Positions 30,686-38,752 are shown, counted from the first letter of the stretch. The stretch: 48,743 nucleotides of DNA from DASZUC01 sp035547775 (GCA_035547775.1 DASZUC010000033.1:1-48743); one strand, 5' to 3'. Numbers and translations are program-made. Notes: generated from the letters alone by a model not told the origin.

Positions 30686-31344
30686 TAATTACCTCGTCGC
30701 ATTTGGTCTTGGGTAATGTCAAAAGCCTGGCGAGCCTCGTCTTCATCCACTCCGTAAATATCCTGCACGTATTTCAGCAAACTCCAATAGTCTGAAAACT
30801 TGCCGAGAGACTGGCGCCGATCATATCGTGACTTGAAGTACACGGTAACTTCGTCGTCCTCAGCTACAATATGGCGAGCAATGTCGCTAAACACCTCTTT
30901 TTCTTCGTCGCTCAGGTTTACTTCTGGTTTGACACGAGTTATTGGGGCCGACTGTAAAAATTCGGTGAGCCGCTCAAGGTACCAATGGCGTTGATCATCG
31001 CTTTTATCAGGCAAATGGTGCCCCTCGGCACTATGTACTTCGCCCAAAATCTGCTGGGGTGGATAAAATGTGTAGTGATCGTAGTCCTCTCCACTCATGC
31101 TCTGAGTAATGAATAGACAGTAAAACTGCTTAGAATCTTTGGTTTGGCGAACTAATAAAAAGTCTTTATTGAGCTGCTCAGACGTCCAACGAGCATCATG
31201 TGCCAGACGTTCGCTGGTGCTACAATCGCTACCCATTTGCTCAATGATCGCGTCGGCATGTTCCTGGATGTTCAACCATTGCTGGCGCTCGATCACCTCA
31301 AATGGCGTCGGTGGCATGGCGGGAGTGTTCTCCGGATTCATCAT
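30685..31344 (-). CDS. Unknown protein upstream of dnaJ
   Basis: 219 aa, soluble, acidic, no membrane segment. Segments such as FYCLFITQSMSGEDYDHYTF and FKSRYDRRQSLGKFSDYWSL look like a folded domain but the family is not recognised. TAGGAT (31351-31356) lies 6 nt before the first of two tandem ATGs (31344, 31341), fitting a leaderless message. It is coupled to dnaJ by a TAATG junction, so it may act with the chaperone. Confidence 0.6.
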   Translation of the reverse strand: MMNPENTPAMPPTPFEVIERQQWLNIQEHADAIIEQMGSDCSTSERLAHDARWTSEQLNKDFLLVRQTKDSKQFYCLFITQSMSGEDYDHYTFYPPQQILGEVHSAEGHHLPDKSDDQRHWYLERLTEFLQSAPITRVKPEVNLSDEEKEVFSDIARHIVAEDDEVTVYFKSRYDRRQSLGKFSDYWSLLKYVQDIYGVDEDEARQAFDITQDQMRRGN

Positions 31345-31372
31345 ATGTCTATCCTAGCAGGTTTAACGGGGG

Positions 31373-31816
31373 TTAAAAACCGCTGTCCTTTCGCTCTTCG
31401 CTCGCTAAATAATCTAGCAACAGGCCTTGGTGAAGTTCGCAAACGGTAATGCCTTTTTCGTCAGCAGCCATTTTGTCGTAAATCGAGGTCACATCTTCGC
31501 TCGTCTCGTGAATGCCGTCGGCTTGCGAAAAGTCGTAACGACCAGGCTTGCCCATACCACGATGCAATTCTTCGAAGTTTAGGTGATAGACAGTGCGCGG
31601 AGTGACAGTTGCGCCAGCTAAGCGGCTAAGCACAAAGTGCCGGTGATATTCCCAGCCCACTTTCCACTCATAGGCTAATCTTTCCTCGCCATCGATGACC
31701 GCAGGTTGACCATGTTGGAGCAACAAACGATCACTGCGTGCGCTGGCCGTTTCGCCAAAGGTCGATTCGTAATCTAAGGCATCTTGGGCTGGTTGCGGTA
31801 ATTTAGCTTCAGACAT
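31373..31816 (-). CDS. Unknown protein in the dnaK operon
   Basis: 147 aa, soluble, acidic, with a Trp/Tyr/His-rich centre (YEWKVGWEYHRHFVLSRLAG). Not recognised. It lies 5 nt after the 71-aa gene and shares its promoter or the dnaK operon. No ribosome-binding site is clear; translation may be coupled. Confidence 0.55.
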   Translation of the reverse strand: MSEAKLPQPAQDALDYESTFGETASARSDRLLLQHGQPAVIDGEERLAYEWKVGWEYHRHFVLSRLAGATVTPRTVYHLNFEELHRGMGKPGRYDFSQADGIHETSEDVTSIYDKMAADEKGITVCELHQGLLLDYLASEERKDSGF

Positions 31817-31821
31817 GTACT

Positions 31822-32037
31822 TTACGCGTCCGTACCTTCCTCAGTCCCACCCTGAACAGCTTGTTGTCGATACTCTTCACGGAGGCGGGCTTGGCGACGA
31901 CTGAAAGCTTCACCAGCAGCCATCAAACCCAACGGATGTGTCAGTGATTCGGCACTAACACCGAGCACTTCTTCTACGGGCGCCACAAAATCAGCTCCCA
32001 AAGCTTCAGCAAATTTCTCTACACGATCCTTATCCAT
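31822..32037 (-). CDS. Small unknown protein downstream of dnaK
   Basis: 71 aa, charged, MDKDRVEKFAEALGADFV... with a basic C-terminal helix (FSRRQARLREEYRQQAV) and acidic tail. GAGGAGG 4 nt before ATG is a strong ribosome-binding site. Not recognised. A perfect palindrome sits between it and dnaK. Confidence 0.6.
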   Translation of the reverse strand: MDKDRVEKFAEALGADFVAPVEEVLGVSAESLTHPLGLMAAGEAFSRRQARLREEYRQQAVQGGTEEGTDA

Positions 32038-32054
32038 AGCACCTCCTCAGTTAG

Positions 32055-32077
32055 AGTAGGTCTATTATAGACCTACT
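32055..32077. repeat. Perfect 11-bp palindrome overlapping the dnaK stop
   Basis: AGTAGGTCTAT and ATAGACCTACT are perfectly complementary around a single T. It starts within the dnaK stop codon region and contains a minus-strand TATAAT at its centre, about 30 nt before the next gene. It could be an mRNA hairpin that sets the level of dnaK over downstream genes, or an operator on an internal promoter. No T tract, so not a classical terminator. Confidence 0.55.
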
Positions 32078-34007
32078 TGTCTACCACTTCGCCCTCAATG
32101 GGCTCGTCTTTGCTCTTCTTGTCTGATTTTTTGCTGGTCTTTTTGTCGCTTTTATCGGTTTCATCAGTTGCTTCGTCAGTATTCTCTTCGGCAGCAGCTT
32201 GTTCATAGAGTTTAGAGCCAATTGGCATGAGTTTGTCGTTCAGCTCTTTGGTAGCAGCTTCGAGTGCGTCTTTGTCGGCGCCCTCGTCGGCCACGACTTT
32301 CTTGGCAGCTTCTACGGCTTCGTCGAGCGTCTTTTTGTCGTCGTCACTGAGCTTATCACCGTTGTCATTCTTCAATTTTTCGGCCTGATACACAGCGCTG
32401 TCGAGCAAATTACGGGCTTCCACTGCTTCGCGCTTGGCCTTGTCTTCCTCGGCGTGAGTTTCAGCTTCTTTGGCCATCTTTTCGACTTCAGTTTTGTCGA
32501 GATTGCCCGAACCAGAAATGGTAATGGACTGCTCTTTGCTGGTGCCCTTATCTTTGGCGGTAACGTTCAAAATACCGTTGGCATCAATGTTAAAGGTAAC
32601 CTCGATCTGGGGGATGCCACGGGGAGCTGGGGCAATACCATCGAGGATGAAACGACCAAGCGACTTATTATCGTTGATCATTTCACGCTCACCCTGGGCC
32701 ACGTGGATTTCGACCTGCGGCTGATTGTCGGCAGCGGTGCTAAAGACTTCTGACTTGCTGGTGGGAATGGTGGTATTGCGCTCAATCAGCTTAGTCATGA
32801 CGCCGCCCATGGTCTCTATACCAAGACTCAAAGGCGTTACGTCCAGCAACAGTACATCCTTGACGTCACCCTGGAGCACGCCGCCTTGAATGGCAGCACC
32901 GACGGCTACAACTTCATCGGGGTTTACACCCTTCATCGGGTCTTTGCCAAAGATTGCCTTCACTTTTTCTTGCACGGCCGGCATACGGGTCATGCCGCCT
33001 ACTAATACGACAGCATCGATGTCAGCAGCTTTGAGGCCTGCATCTTTGAGAGCTTTCTCGCAAGGCGCGGCGGTCTTGTCGACCAGCTCGGCTACTAAGC
33101 TCTCTAACTTGGCGCGGGTCAGTTTGTACTCGAAGTGCTTGGGGCCTTCGGCGTCAGCGGTTAAGAATGGTAGGTTAACGTCGACTTCTTGAGCAGTCGA
33201 TAACTCAATCTTGGCTTTCTCGGCTTCGTCACGCAAGCGTTGCATAGCAGCTTTGTCGTCTGAGACGTCGATGCCAGCGTCTTTTTTGAATTCATCCACA
33301 AAGTGGTTGACCAAAACGCGGTCAAAGTCGGCGCCACCGAGGTGAGTGTCACCATTGGTGCTTTTGACTTCAAATACACCATCGCCTAGTTCAAGGATGG
33401 AAACGTCAAAGGTACCACCACCAAGGTCGTAGACGGCGATTTTTTCGTCTTTTTTGTCGGCTTTGTCGAGGCCGTAAGCTAAAGCTGCTGCGGTTGGCTC
33501 ATTGATGATGCGTTTTACTTCTAGGCCAGCAATTTTACCAGCATCTTTGGTGGCTTGGCGCTGGCTGTCGTCGAAGTAAGCTGGGACCGTAATCACTGCT
33601 TCGGTGACCTTGTCGCCCAGGAAAGCTTCAGCATCGGCCTTCAGCTTGCCAAGAATCATGGCACTGATTTCCTCAGGACTGTATTCTTTGTCGGCCATTT
33701 TAACCTTGACGCCACTGCCAGACTTCACGATTTCGTAACCCATTAATTTGAGGTCACGCTGCACTTCTTTGTCGTTAAAGTTACGGCCAATCAGACGCTT
33801 CACTTCATAAATCGTGTTGTTGGGGTTGGTCACCTGCTGGCGACGTGCCACTTGGCCGACCAAACGCTCGCCGTTTTTGTTAACAGCCACGACTGACGGT
33901 GTGGTGCGCGCACCTTCGCTGTTCGCGATAATTTCCGGCTTGCCAGACTGCATTACAGCCATGGCCGAGTTGGTGGTACCAAGGTCAATTCCGATAATTT
34001 TTGCCAT
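32073..34007 (-). CDS. dnaK: Chaperone protein DnaK (Hsp70)
   Basis: DnaK binds exposed hydrophobic segments under ATP control. The 644-aa protein has the phosphate-binding IIGIDLGTTNSAMAVM, IYDLGGGTFDVSIL-type motif (VYDLGGGTFDVSI), the adenosine motif VVLVGGMTRMPAVQ, the conserved linker DVLLLDVTPLSLGIE, and a Lys/Asp-rich disordered tail ending in EGEVVDK. AAGGAG 6 nt before the ATG fixes the start. The upstream unknown gene is 10 nt away and carries a CIRCE-controlled promoter. Confidence 0.98.
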   Translation of the reverse strand: MAKIIGIDLGTTNSAMAVMQSGKPEIIANSEGARTTPSVVAVNKNGERLVGQVARRQQVTNPNNTIYEVKRLIGRNFNDKEVQRDLKLMGYEIVKSGSGVKVKMADKEYSPEEISAMILGKLKADAEAFLGDKVTEAVITVPAYFDDSQRQATKDAGKIAGLEVKRIINEPTAAALAYGLDKADKKDEKIAVYDLGGGTFDVSILELGDGVFEVKSTNGDTHLGGADFDRVLVNHFVDEFKKDAGIDVSDDKAAMQRLRDEAEKAKIELSTAQEVDVNLPFLTADAEGPKHFEYKLTRAKLESLVAELVDKTAAPCEKALKDAGLKAADIDAVVLVGGMTRMPAVQEKVKAIFGKDPMKGVNPDEVVAVGAAIQGGVLQGDVKDVLLLDVTPLSLGIETMGGVMTKLIERNTTIPTSKSEVFSTAADNQPQVEIHVAQGEREMINDNKSLGRFILDGIAPAPRGIPQIEVTFNIDANGILNVTAKDKGTSKEQSITISGSGNLDKTEVEKMAKEAETHAEEDKAKREAVEARNLLDSAVYQAEKLKNDNGDKLSDDDKKTLDEAVEAAKKVVADEGADKDALEAATKELNDKLMPIGSKLYEQAAAEENTDEATDETDKSDKKTSKKSDKKSKDEPIEGEVVDK

Positions 34008-34017
34008 TCTATTCTCC

Positions 34018-34536
34018 TTAATCTATTCTTAATGCTTCGGTTTCACGGGCTGCCCCATAAACAAATCGTAAGTCGCGAACACGACTATCAGTAGGATCGA
34101 TGCTCTCTAACTCCACGCTGCTATCTTGCACAATACTTGTCAAACTAGCTGTATCAAGGTCGACAATATAGTCACGGACTTGGCCGAAACGCCACATCTC
34201 CAAAAAGCCTTGGCGTTCACCAGCACTCAACGACGTCATACCCAACTTCTTCTGATCCTGATGGGCTTCAATAATTTCCTCATTGGTTGGTACGCCCGGT
34301 ATGGTTTCTGGATCAGTATGCAACATAGCTATGACGGTTTCGAGTGGCGACTTCTGTGATCCTGGCAGGCTTTCAAAGCGGTTATCTTGCCAGTTACCAT
34401 AGGCCCGTCGAGCAACGGCCGCAACGGTAAGCACTCCGGCTATCCATAAACTTCTGTACATCAATTGATGTCCGGAAAATTCGTGGGTTATGTGACCCAA
34501 CTTGCCTGTCTGTTGTTTAACAGTACGTTTCGCCAT
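34018..34536 (-). CDS. Unknown membrane-linked protein heading the dnaK operon
   Basis: 172 aa. One hydrophobic stretch (SLWIAGVLTVAAVARRAYG, about 29-47) may be a membrane anchor; the rest is acidic and helical. Not recognised. I start it at MAKRTVKQQT; an in-frame ATG at 34560 is possible. It is the first gene after CIRCE site 2, so it is expected to be heat-inducible along with dnaK. Confidence 0.6.
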   Translation of the reverse strand: MAKRTVKQQTGKLGHITHEFSGHQLMYRSLWIAGVLTVAAVARRAYGNWQDNRFESLPGSQKSPLETVIAMLHTDPETIPGVPTNEEIIEAHQDQKKLGMTSLSAGERQGFLEMWRFGQVRDYIVDLDTASLTSIVQDSSVELESIDPTDSRVRDLRFVYGAARETEALRID

Positions 34537-34575
34537 ATGATTTCTTTCACAAATCCTCATAGATTTGTAGTCATC

Positions 34576-34604
34576 AGTATGACTGATTAGCACTCAGACG
34601 TCAA
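34576..34604 (-). promoter_or_regulatory. Promoter of the dnaK operon
   Basis: On the minus strand TTGACG (34599-34604), a 17-nt spacer and CATACT (34576-34581). The -35 box lies in the CIRCE spacer, so HrcA binding would block RNA polymerase. Confidence 0.65.
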
Positions 34605-34613
34605 GACTGCTAA
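34587..34613. promoter_or_regulatory. CIRCE operator 2 (HrcA binding site), dnaK operon
   Basis: TTAGCACTC-N9-GACTGCTAA, one mismatch from the consensus TTAGCACTC-N9-GAGTGCTAA. It overlaps the -35 box of the dnaK operon and the stop codon (34610-34612) of the previous operon's last gene. Confidence 0.85.
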
Positions 34614-34909
34614 TTGTTGTCTTTTTTGATACGTTCTCTCTGTTGTTGATGTTCTTTGGCAGCATTCTTGCCTGCCACGGCTAAGGCTTCCACGGCTTCA
34701 TGCTGGGCGTCAAAAGGTTGTTTATCTTGCGCTTTGAAGTAGTAGTAAAACGGGGTGCTGAAGATACCGAAGGTTAGGCCAATAAAGAGCAGCGGCCAGT
34801 AGTGATCGCTGCGGGTATTGGCTGTTTTGTACACCCCCATAGCCACCAGTGCACAGCCTAGTACCATGCCGATCAAACTGGCCCACCCGGCACGGCTACG
34901 CCTCGGCAT
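34610..34909 (-). CDS. Small two-helix membrane protein
   Basis: 99 aa with two helices (WASLIGMVLGCALVAMGVY, WPLLFIGLTFGIFSTPFYYYF) and a charged, helical C-terminal half ending RERIKKDNN. Not recognised. It overlaps the previous gene by 14 nt and is the last gene of the hrcA-grpE operon. Its stop lies within CIRCE site 2. Confidence 0.6.
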   Translation of the reverse strand: MPRRSRAGWASLIGMVLGCALVAMGVYKTANTRSDHYWPLLFIGLTFGIFSTPFYYYFKAQDKQPFDAQHEAVEALAVAGKNAAKEHQQQRERIKKDNN

Positions 34910-35513
34910 CAGGTTTTCTTTTATTGTAATAATAGTAGTGGCGGGGATTCCAAAATAAGCTGGCGCTTTTCAGGCCTTCCAGCAGCACTTGGCCTGTTGC
35001 TTTTGCCAAACGGCGCATTCGACCAGGCTGCGATTCAACAGCGACCTCTGGATTAGGATAAGGCGGCAGCACCGTACGCCCGTTTATCATATCGCTCAAA
35101 TGATCCACGGCTTTGGTGGTCAGGTTTTGCAATTCGTTGGCATCACCTTTAGCTAGCTGCCGAACGGCTTTCATATCTTCGGCGGATAGGTCGAACCACT
35201 CCTGGTAAAAATTGAGGCGATCTTTAGTTTCGGCGGCAGAAGCCTCGCCAGCCGATTGTTTGCAGAAAGCTTCGAGCATCGCCCCGTAAGCGCCAGTTAA
35301 ATCGTCACGCTCAGTAAATGGAAAGCGTACGTGGGGTGTTTGGTCGTAAGGACCTTCGTGATCATGGCGAATCAAATCGCCCATAAAATCCGTGTCATGC
35401 CGCAAGTGCTCGGGCACCCGACCGAGAGGGGTGGAAGCACCCGGCCACTGGCGCTCGGGGTTATTGAAATCGATCTGACCACCGTTGATAAGCCATTCAT
35501 AGTTGCCGCTCAT
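34896..35513 (-). CDS. Unknown soluble protein in the hrcA-grpE operon
   Basis: 205 aa. MSGNYEWLINGGQIDFNNPE... then an acidic helical middle (QEWFDLSAEDMKAVRQLAKG) and a basic, aromatic end (HYYYYNKRKPD). Not recognised. The ATG at 35513 lies one base after the preceding stop (35515-35517), with GGTGG about 8 nt upstream; a TTG at 35534 is the alternative. Confidence 0.55.
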   Translation of the reverse strand: MSGNYEWLINGGQIDFNNPERQWPGASTPLGRVPEHLRHDTDFMGDLIRHDHEGPYDQTPHVRFPFTERDDLTGAYGAMLEAFCKQSAGEASAAETKDRLNFYQEWFDLSAEDMKAVRQLAKGDANELQNLTTKAVDHLSDMINGRTVLPPYPNPEVAVESQPGRMRRLAKATGQVLLEGLKSASLFWNPRHYYYYNKRKPDAEA

Positions 35514-35514
35514 C

Positions 35515-35763
35515 TTAGTCCACCAATTCGGCAATACGATCCATAAGCTGGGCGTCGTAGGCCGACAAAACCGCCGCTTTGGCTTCGGCCTCTAGTTGGC
35601 TGACGACGGTCGGGTCAAGCAAGCCCAGAATACGACAAAATTCACTGAAACTTTCATGTACATCGCCATCATCCATGGCTACCTGTATAGCTTCGTTACT
35701 ATCGCCAAAGAAGTCTTCGGCCATAGCACGATGTTCGGGTCGGGGGTACTGTTCGCCAATCAT
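35515..35763 (-). CDS. Small unknown acidic protein
   Basis: 82 aa, MIGEQYPRPEHRAMAEDFFG..., helical and acidic. Not recognised. Start overlaps the grpE stop as ATGA, so it is co-translated with the nucleotide exchange factor. Confidence 0.55.
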   Translation of the reverse strand: MIGEQYPRPEHRAMAEDFFGDSNEAIQVAMDDGDVHESFSEFCRILGLLDPTVVSQLEAEAKAAVLSAYDAQLMDRIAELVD

Positions 35764-36221
35764 TGAGCCCTCACTCGTACCATAGCGTGACGGATCACAT
35801 CCTCACCAATGCGATACCCTGCTTGGAGTTCCTCGCTCACCACTTCCTGACTACCCTCACCATCTTCGACACTCACGGCTTCGTGTAATTGCGGGTCAAA
35901 AGCTTCGCCGACGGTTTTAATACGCTCCACGCCAATATCGGCCAGGGTTTTTTCGAATTGTTTGACGATTCCCTCTACGCCTTTCACGAAATCATTATCA
36001 GTCAGGTTGGCCGGGATGTGCTTGAGAGCGCGCTCGAAATTGTCGATAACTGGCAAGAGGTCGGCGATTACGCTGGCTTTGACTGTGCTACGTAAGCCTG
36101 CAATTTGCTCTTCGTGTCGACGACGCAGATTAGTCGCATCGGCACGCTCGTGCTGCAAGGCCGCAGTCAGTTGTTCAACTTGCTGGGTTAATTCGGCAAC
36201 CGTGGGCTTCTTATTTGTCAC
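35760..36221 (-). CDS. grpE: Nucleotide exchange factor GrpE
   Basis: GrpE releases ADP from DnaK. The 153-aa protein has the long N-terminal coiled coil (ELTQQVEQLTAALQHERADA) and the C-terminal domain with GVERIKTVGEAFDPQLHEAV and VSEELQAGYRIGEDVIRHAMVRV. Start taken as GTG at 36221 with an AGG site about 9 nt upstream; a TTG at 36239 is the alternative. Overlaps both neighbours by a few bases, as in a tight operon. Confidence 0.95.
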   Translation of the reverse strand: MTNKKPTVAELTQQVEQLTAALQHERADATNLRRRHEEQIAGLRSTVKASVIADLLPVIDNFERALKHIPANLTDNDFVKGVEGIVKQFEKTLADIGVERIKTVGEAFDPQLHEAVSVEDGEGSQEVVSEELQAGYRIGEDVIRHAMVRVRAQ

Positions 36222-36576
36222 GACGAAATACCTGCACAATATTACGGCTGGAAGCCCTGGCCAGAGCGACCGAGCCTACAGCGCTTGCTTTCATAAGTAC
36301 AACTGGTAATCGGAGCCATGTAACTTCAGCATCGCCATCGTAGCGCAAGACACGCTTGGAAGCCGCCAAAGTATCGGCATCAAATCGCTTAATCCAATCT
36401 GTTATCCCCACATCTTGTGCGGGACCAATACTGGTTGGAGCTGAAGCTGTTTCGGTGACTGCAATCACCTCTTCGTCATAGCCCACAACCAAATCGGAGC
36501 CTTCACTTTGGCGTGGCAGGTCATCGAGAATGTCGCTATATGCGATTACACCTAGCTTTTCTGGACCGTCAGCCAT
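36211..36576 (-). CDS. Unknown protein between hrcA and grpE
   Basis: 121 aa, MADGPEKLGVIAYSDILDDL..., acidic N-terminal half and a more hydrophobic Ala-rich end (LPVVLMKASAVGSVALARAS). Not recognised. GGAGGTG lies inside the end of hrcA, and the start overlaps the hrcA stop by 8 nt, so it is coupled to the repressor's translation. Confidence 0.6.
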   Translation of the reverse strand: MADGPEKLGVIAYSDILDDLPRQSEGSDLVVGYDEEVIAVTETASAPTSIGPAQDVGITDWIKRFDADTLAASKRVLRYDGDAEVTWLRLPVVLMKASAVGSVALARASSRNIVQVFRRDK

Positions 36577-37279
36577 AAAGCACCTCCTCCAACTCCCGGC
36601 CGGCGCGTGAAACCAAATTCATCACGTCACGGTACTGTTGACGGGTTGGCCCTAGCGTACCGATGTAGCTTTGGTCGGAAAATGGGCTGCGGAAACGACT
36701 AATAATCAGGGTGGCGCCGGCACTGCGGCCAATGGGATTTTCTTGGCCGATATAAACACTCAAGGTTTCGTTCAGGGCCGCCTCGCGCAACCATGGTTCA
36801 AGATTATCCAGTAGGCCGGCTATCTGTTGCACCTGCATGGCATTCATAAACTCTGGCTGACCAAACAAATTCGACAGCCCACTCATATACAGCTGGTTGC
36901 CAATAGTAGCCAGACCAAGATTGTGCGTTAATTCGGCCAAGGTCTCAACGGCGTTACGGATCATTCGTTCGGGCGCTCCAGCCTGTTGCACGCGTGAAGC
37001 CAGAGCTTTTTCGGCGCGACCAGCGCTTGGCAATAGCGGAACATCGGTTTGGCTAAGGTTATTGACGTAAAAACGGTAGCCTTTGTCGGTGGGGATGCGG
37101 CCGGCGCTAGTGTGTGGCTGGGTGATGTAGCCCAAGCGCTCTAACTCCGCCATTTCCGCGCGGATGGTTGCTGAAGACACATTAAACACCTTCGCCATCA
37201 GACTACTCCCTACGGGGCTGGCTACTTCGGCATACTGTTCAACAATCGCATTTAAAATTTGCTTTTGTCGTTCACTCAT
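36569..37279 (-). CDS. hrcA: Heat-inducible transcription repressor HrcA (short form)
   Basis: HrcA represses heat-shock genes by binding CIRCE. The N-terminal winged helix is clear (MSERQKQILNAIVEQYAEVA, then SSATIRAEMAELERLGYI), followed by a helical segment and the GAF-like dimerisation domain ending in GTLGPTRQQYRDVMNLV. At about 236 aa it is about 100 residues shorter than typical HrcA (about 340), having lost part of the middle. The start at 37279 has a GGAG site 5 nt upstream; an ATG at 37294 is the alternative. It lies directly downstream of its own operator. Confidence 0.92.
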   Translation of the reverse strand: MSERQKQILNAIVEQYAEVASPVGSSLMAKVFNVSSATIRAEMAELERLGYITQPHTSAGRIPTDKGYRFYVNNLSQTDVPLLPSAGRAEKALASRVQQAGAPERMIRNAVETLAELTHNLGLATIGNQLYMSGLSNLFGQPEFMNAMQVQQIAGLLDNLEPWLREAALNETLSVYIGQENPIGRSAGATLIISRFRSPFSDQSYIGTLGPTRQQYRDVMNLVSRAGRELEEVLYG

Positions 37280-37379
37280 AATCGCTCCGCTCATGAGACA
37301 AACCTACGGTTTTCTCCTCGCGCCGGGCCAAAAGTGTGATTTTGGCACGGGCTGCTCTTTTCCCTTTTTAATAATGCTC

Positions 37380-37408
37380 ATTATACCGTTTTAGCACTCA
37401 AAACTCAA
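37380..37408 (-). promoter_or_regulatory. Promoter of the hrcA-grpE operon
   Basis: On the minus strand TTGAGT (37403-37408), a 17-nt spacer and a perfect TATAAT (37380-37385). Confidence 0.7.
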
Positions 37409-37417
37409 GAGTGCCAG
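37391..37417. promoter_or_regulatory. CIRCE operator 1 (HrcA binding site), hrcA operon
   Basis: TTAGCACTC-N9-GAGTGCCAG; the left half is perfect and the right half has two mismatches in seven to nine. It lies between and over the -35 box and spacer of the hrcA promoter, so HrcA regulates itself. Confidence 0.85.
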
Positions 37418-37457
37418 TCCATCCGTAACGTGGTTACGCATCAGGGGCGAATCATGC

Positions 37458-37463
37458 TATAGT
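37458..37463 (+). promoter_or_regulatory. -10 box TATAGT for a leaderless start
   Basis: TATAGT ends 7 nt before the ATG at 37471. It is divergent from the hrcA promoter, 50 nt from the CIRCE site. Confidence 0.5.
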
Positions 37464-37470
37464 GCTTGGC

Positions 37471-38082
37471 ATGCATGATAAGGTAGCCCGGCTACAAGAC
37501 TGGCTCGGCCAAGGGTCAATTAATATTTTTGGCCGACCCTACGCCGGCAAAGACACTCAAGGTGAAACACTGGCCGATTTGTTTGGTGCTGAGCTACTGG
37601 GCGGGGGTGAAATCTTGCGTAATAGCGTCATTCCGTCTGAAGTTCGACGGATTATGGATGCAGGTGACCTGATCCCAACAGCCGATTTTATCAGGATTGT
37701 TTTACCCTATTTGAGTGACGAAAAGTTTGCTAACAAGCCGCTCATTCTCAGTGCAGTGGGTCGCTGGCAAGGCGAAGAAGAAGGAGTGCTGCAAGCCACG
37801 CAAGCAGCCGGCCACCCTATCAAAGCCGTTATTTTTCTGAACACTAATGAAGCGTTGGTGCGCCAACGTCGTGAGCAAGGCATTGGCCAAGATCGCGGCT
37901 ATCGAGCTGACGATGCCGCTGACACCTTTGAAAAGCGCCTCACTGAATTCCGCGAAAAAACCTTGCCAGTTATTGAGTTCTACCGTCAAAATGATCTATT
38001 AATTGAAATAGATGGTAGCCCTAAACCGCCCGCTGTGACCGAGAGCATTCTGGATGCACTCCTTTTGCGTGCTCAATTGTAA
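37471..38082 (+). CDS. Adenylate kinase family protein
   Basis: 203 aa. P-loop-like INIFGRPYAGKDTQGETLA, where typical adenylate kinases have GPPGAGKGTQ; then GGGEILRN in place of the usual STGDMLR, and the arginine-rich lid region RQRREQGIGQDRGYRADDAADTFEKRL. It matches the nucleoside monophosphate kinase fold with a changed P-loop, so adenylate or a related nucleotide is the probable substrate. A GTG at 37462 is an alternative start. Ends overlapping the convergent gene by 10 nt. Confidence 0.72.
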   Translation: MHDKVARLQDWLGQGSINIFGRPYAGKDTQGETLADLFGAELLGGGEILRNSVIPSEVRRIMDAGDLIPTADFIRIVLPYLSDEKFANKPLILSAVGRWQGEEEGVLQATQAAGHPIKAVIFLNTNEALVRQRREQGIGQDRGYRADDAADTFEKRLTEFREKTLPVIEFYRQNDLLIEIDGSPKPPAVTESILDALLLRAQL

Positions 38083-38693
38083 ACAACGCTACTGAAAACA
38101 CGCTGGCGTAAGGTGATTAGGCGAAAGAGAATAGTGTGCAGGTGAAGACCAAGCAAAAAAGCAATGGCAGCCAGCACTCCTTGCTCTAGATTATGCGAGC
38201 TATAAACAGCGCCAAGTGACCGCAGTGCCGACAGCGTATAGGGTACAAGTTGGCGGAAGAAAAAGACCGTATACACCACCCAAATTGCCAGCGACACGCA
38301 GCGCACAGCTAGCTGCTCAAGCACATTACGCAGCCTCTCTCGCCGCCGAGCGTGGACGTACTCAAGCTCCTCACGAAGCTCCACAGCCGAGTGGAAGGTT
38401 TGGTAAAGGCCGATCGCCAAGTAGTAAATAATAAAGCCGATGCCAATCCAGAAAATTAGCAATGGCAAATTACTAATCAGTCGATTATCCTTCACATGAC
38501 CAGTTAATTGATGGTAGGTGGAGCTCGAACTACTTCCTAGGTTAAATAGGCCCTGCTGCCATTGACTGCCTACAAAATGTGTCGACAGCAAGCCGGCCAG
38601 CACCAGCACGATCCACACCATACCGTCCAGGAAACCACTCAGCCAACTTGGCGTGAGCAGCGTTTTTATGGTGGTGATGTGAGCTTGTTTCAT
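38073..38693 (-). CDS. Membrane protein with four helices
   Basis: 206 aa: helices near 22-42, 78-98, 130-150 and 170-190, with a charged, helical cytoplasmic-type segment (REELEYVHARRRERLRNVL) between the second and third. Family not recognised. Its promoter is the only well-formed one with a leader longer than a few bases in this part of the window. Confidence 0.65.
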   Translation of the reverse strand: MKQAHITTIKTLLTPSWLSGFLDGMVWIVLVLAGLLSTHFVGSQWQQGLFNLGSSSSSTYHQLTGHVKDNRLISNLPLLIFWIGIGFIIYYLAIGLYQTFHSAVELREELEYVHARRRERLRNVLEQLAVRCVSLAIWVVYTVFFFRQLVPYTLSALRSLGAVYSSHNLEQGVLAAIAFLLGLHLHTILFRLITLRQRVFSSVVYN

Positions 38694-38713
38694 GGTGATG
38701 ACTACTTGCCCGT

Positions 38714-38742
38714 ATTGTACGGCAGTTGCAGCAGACTACCAA
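38714..38742 (-). promoter_or_regulatory. Promoter of the four-helix membrane protein gene
   Basis: On the minus strand TTGGTA (38737-38742), a 17-nt spacer and TACAAT (38714-38719), about 20 nt before the ATG. No clear ribosome-binding site. Confidence 0.55.
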
Positions 38743-38752
38743 AGAGCTACTG

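Noticed and set aside
37624..37650. GTCATTCCG-like sequence resembling the palindromic element
   Set aside because: It encodes a conserved part of the adenylate-kinase-like protein and has no second arm.
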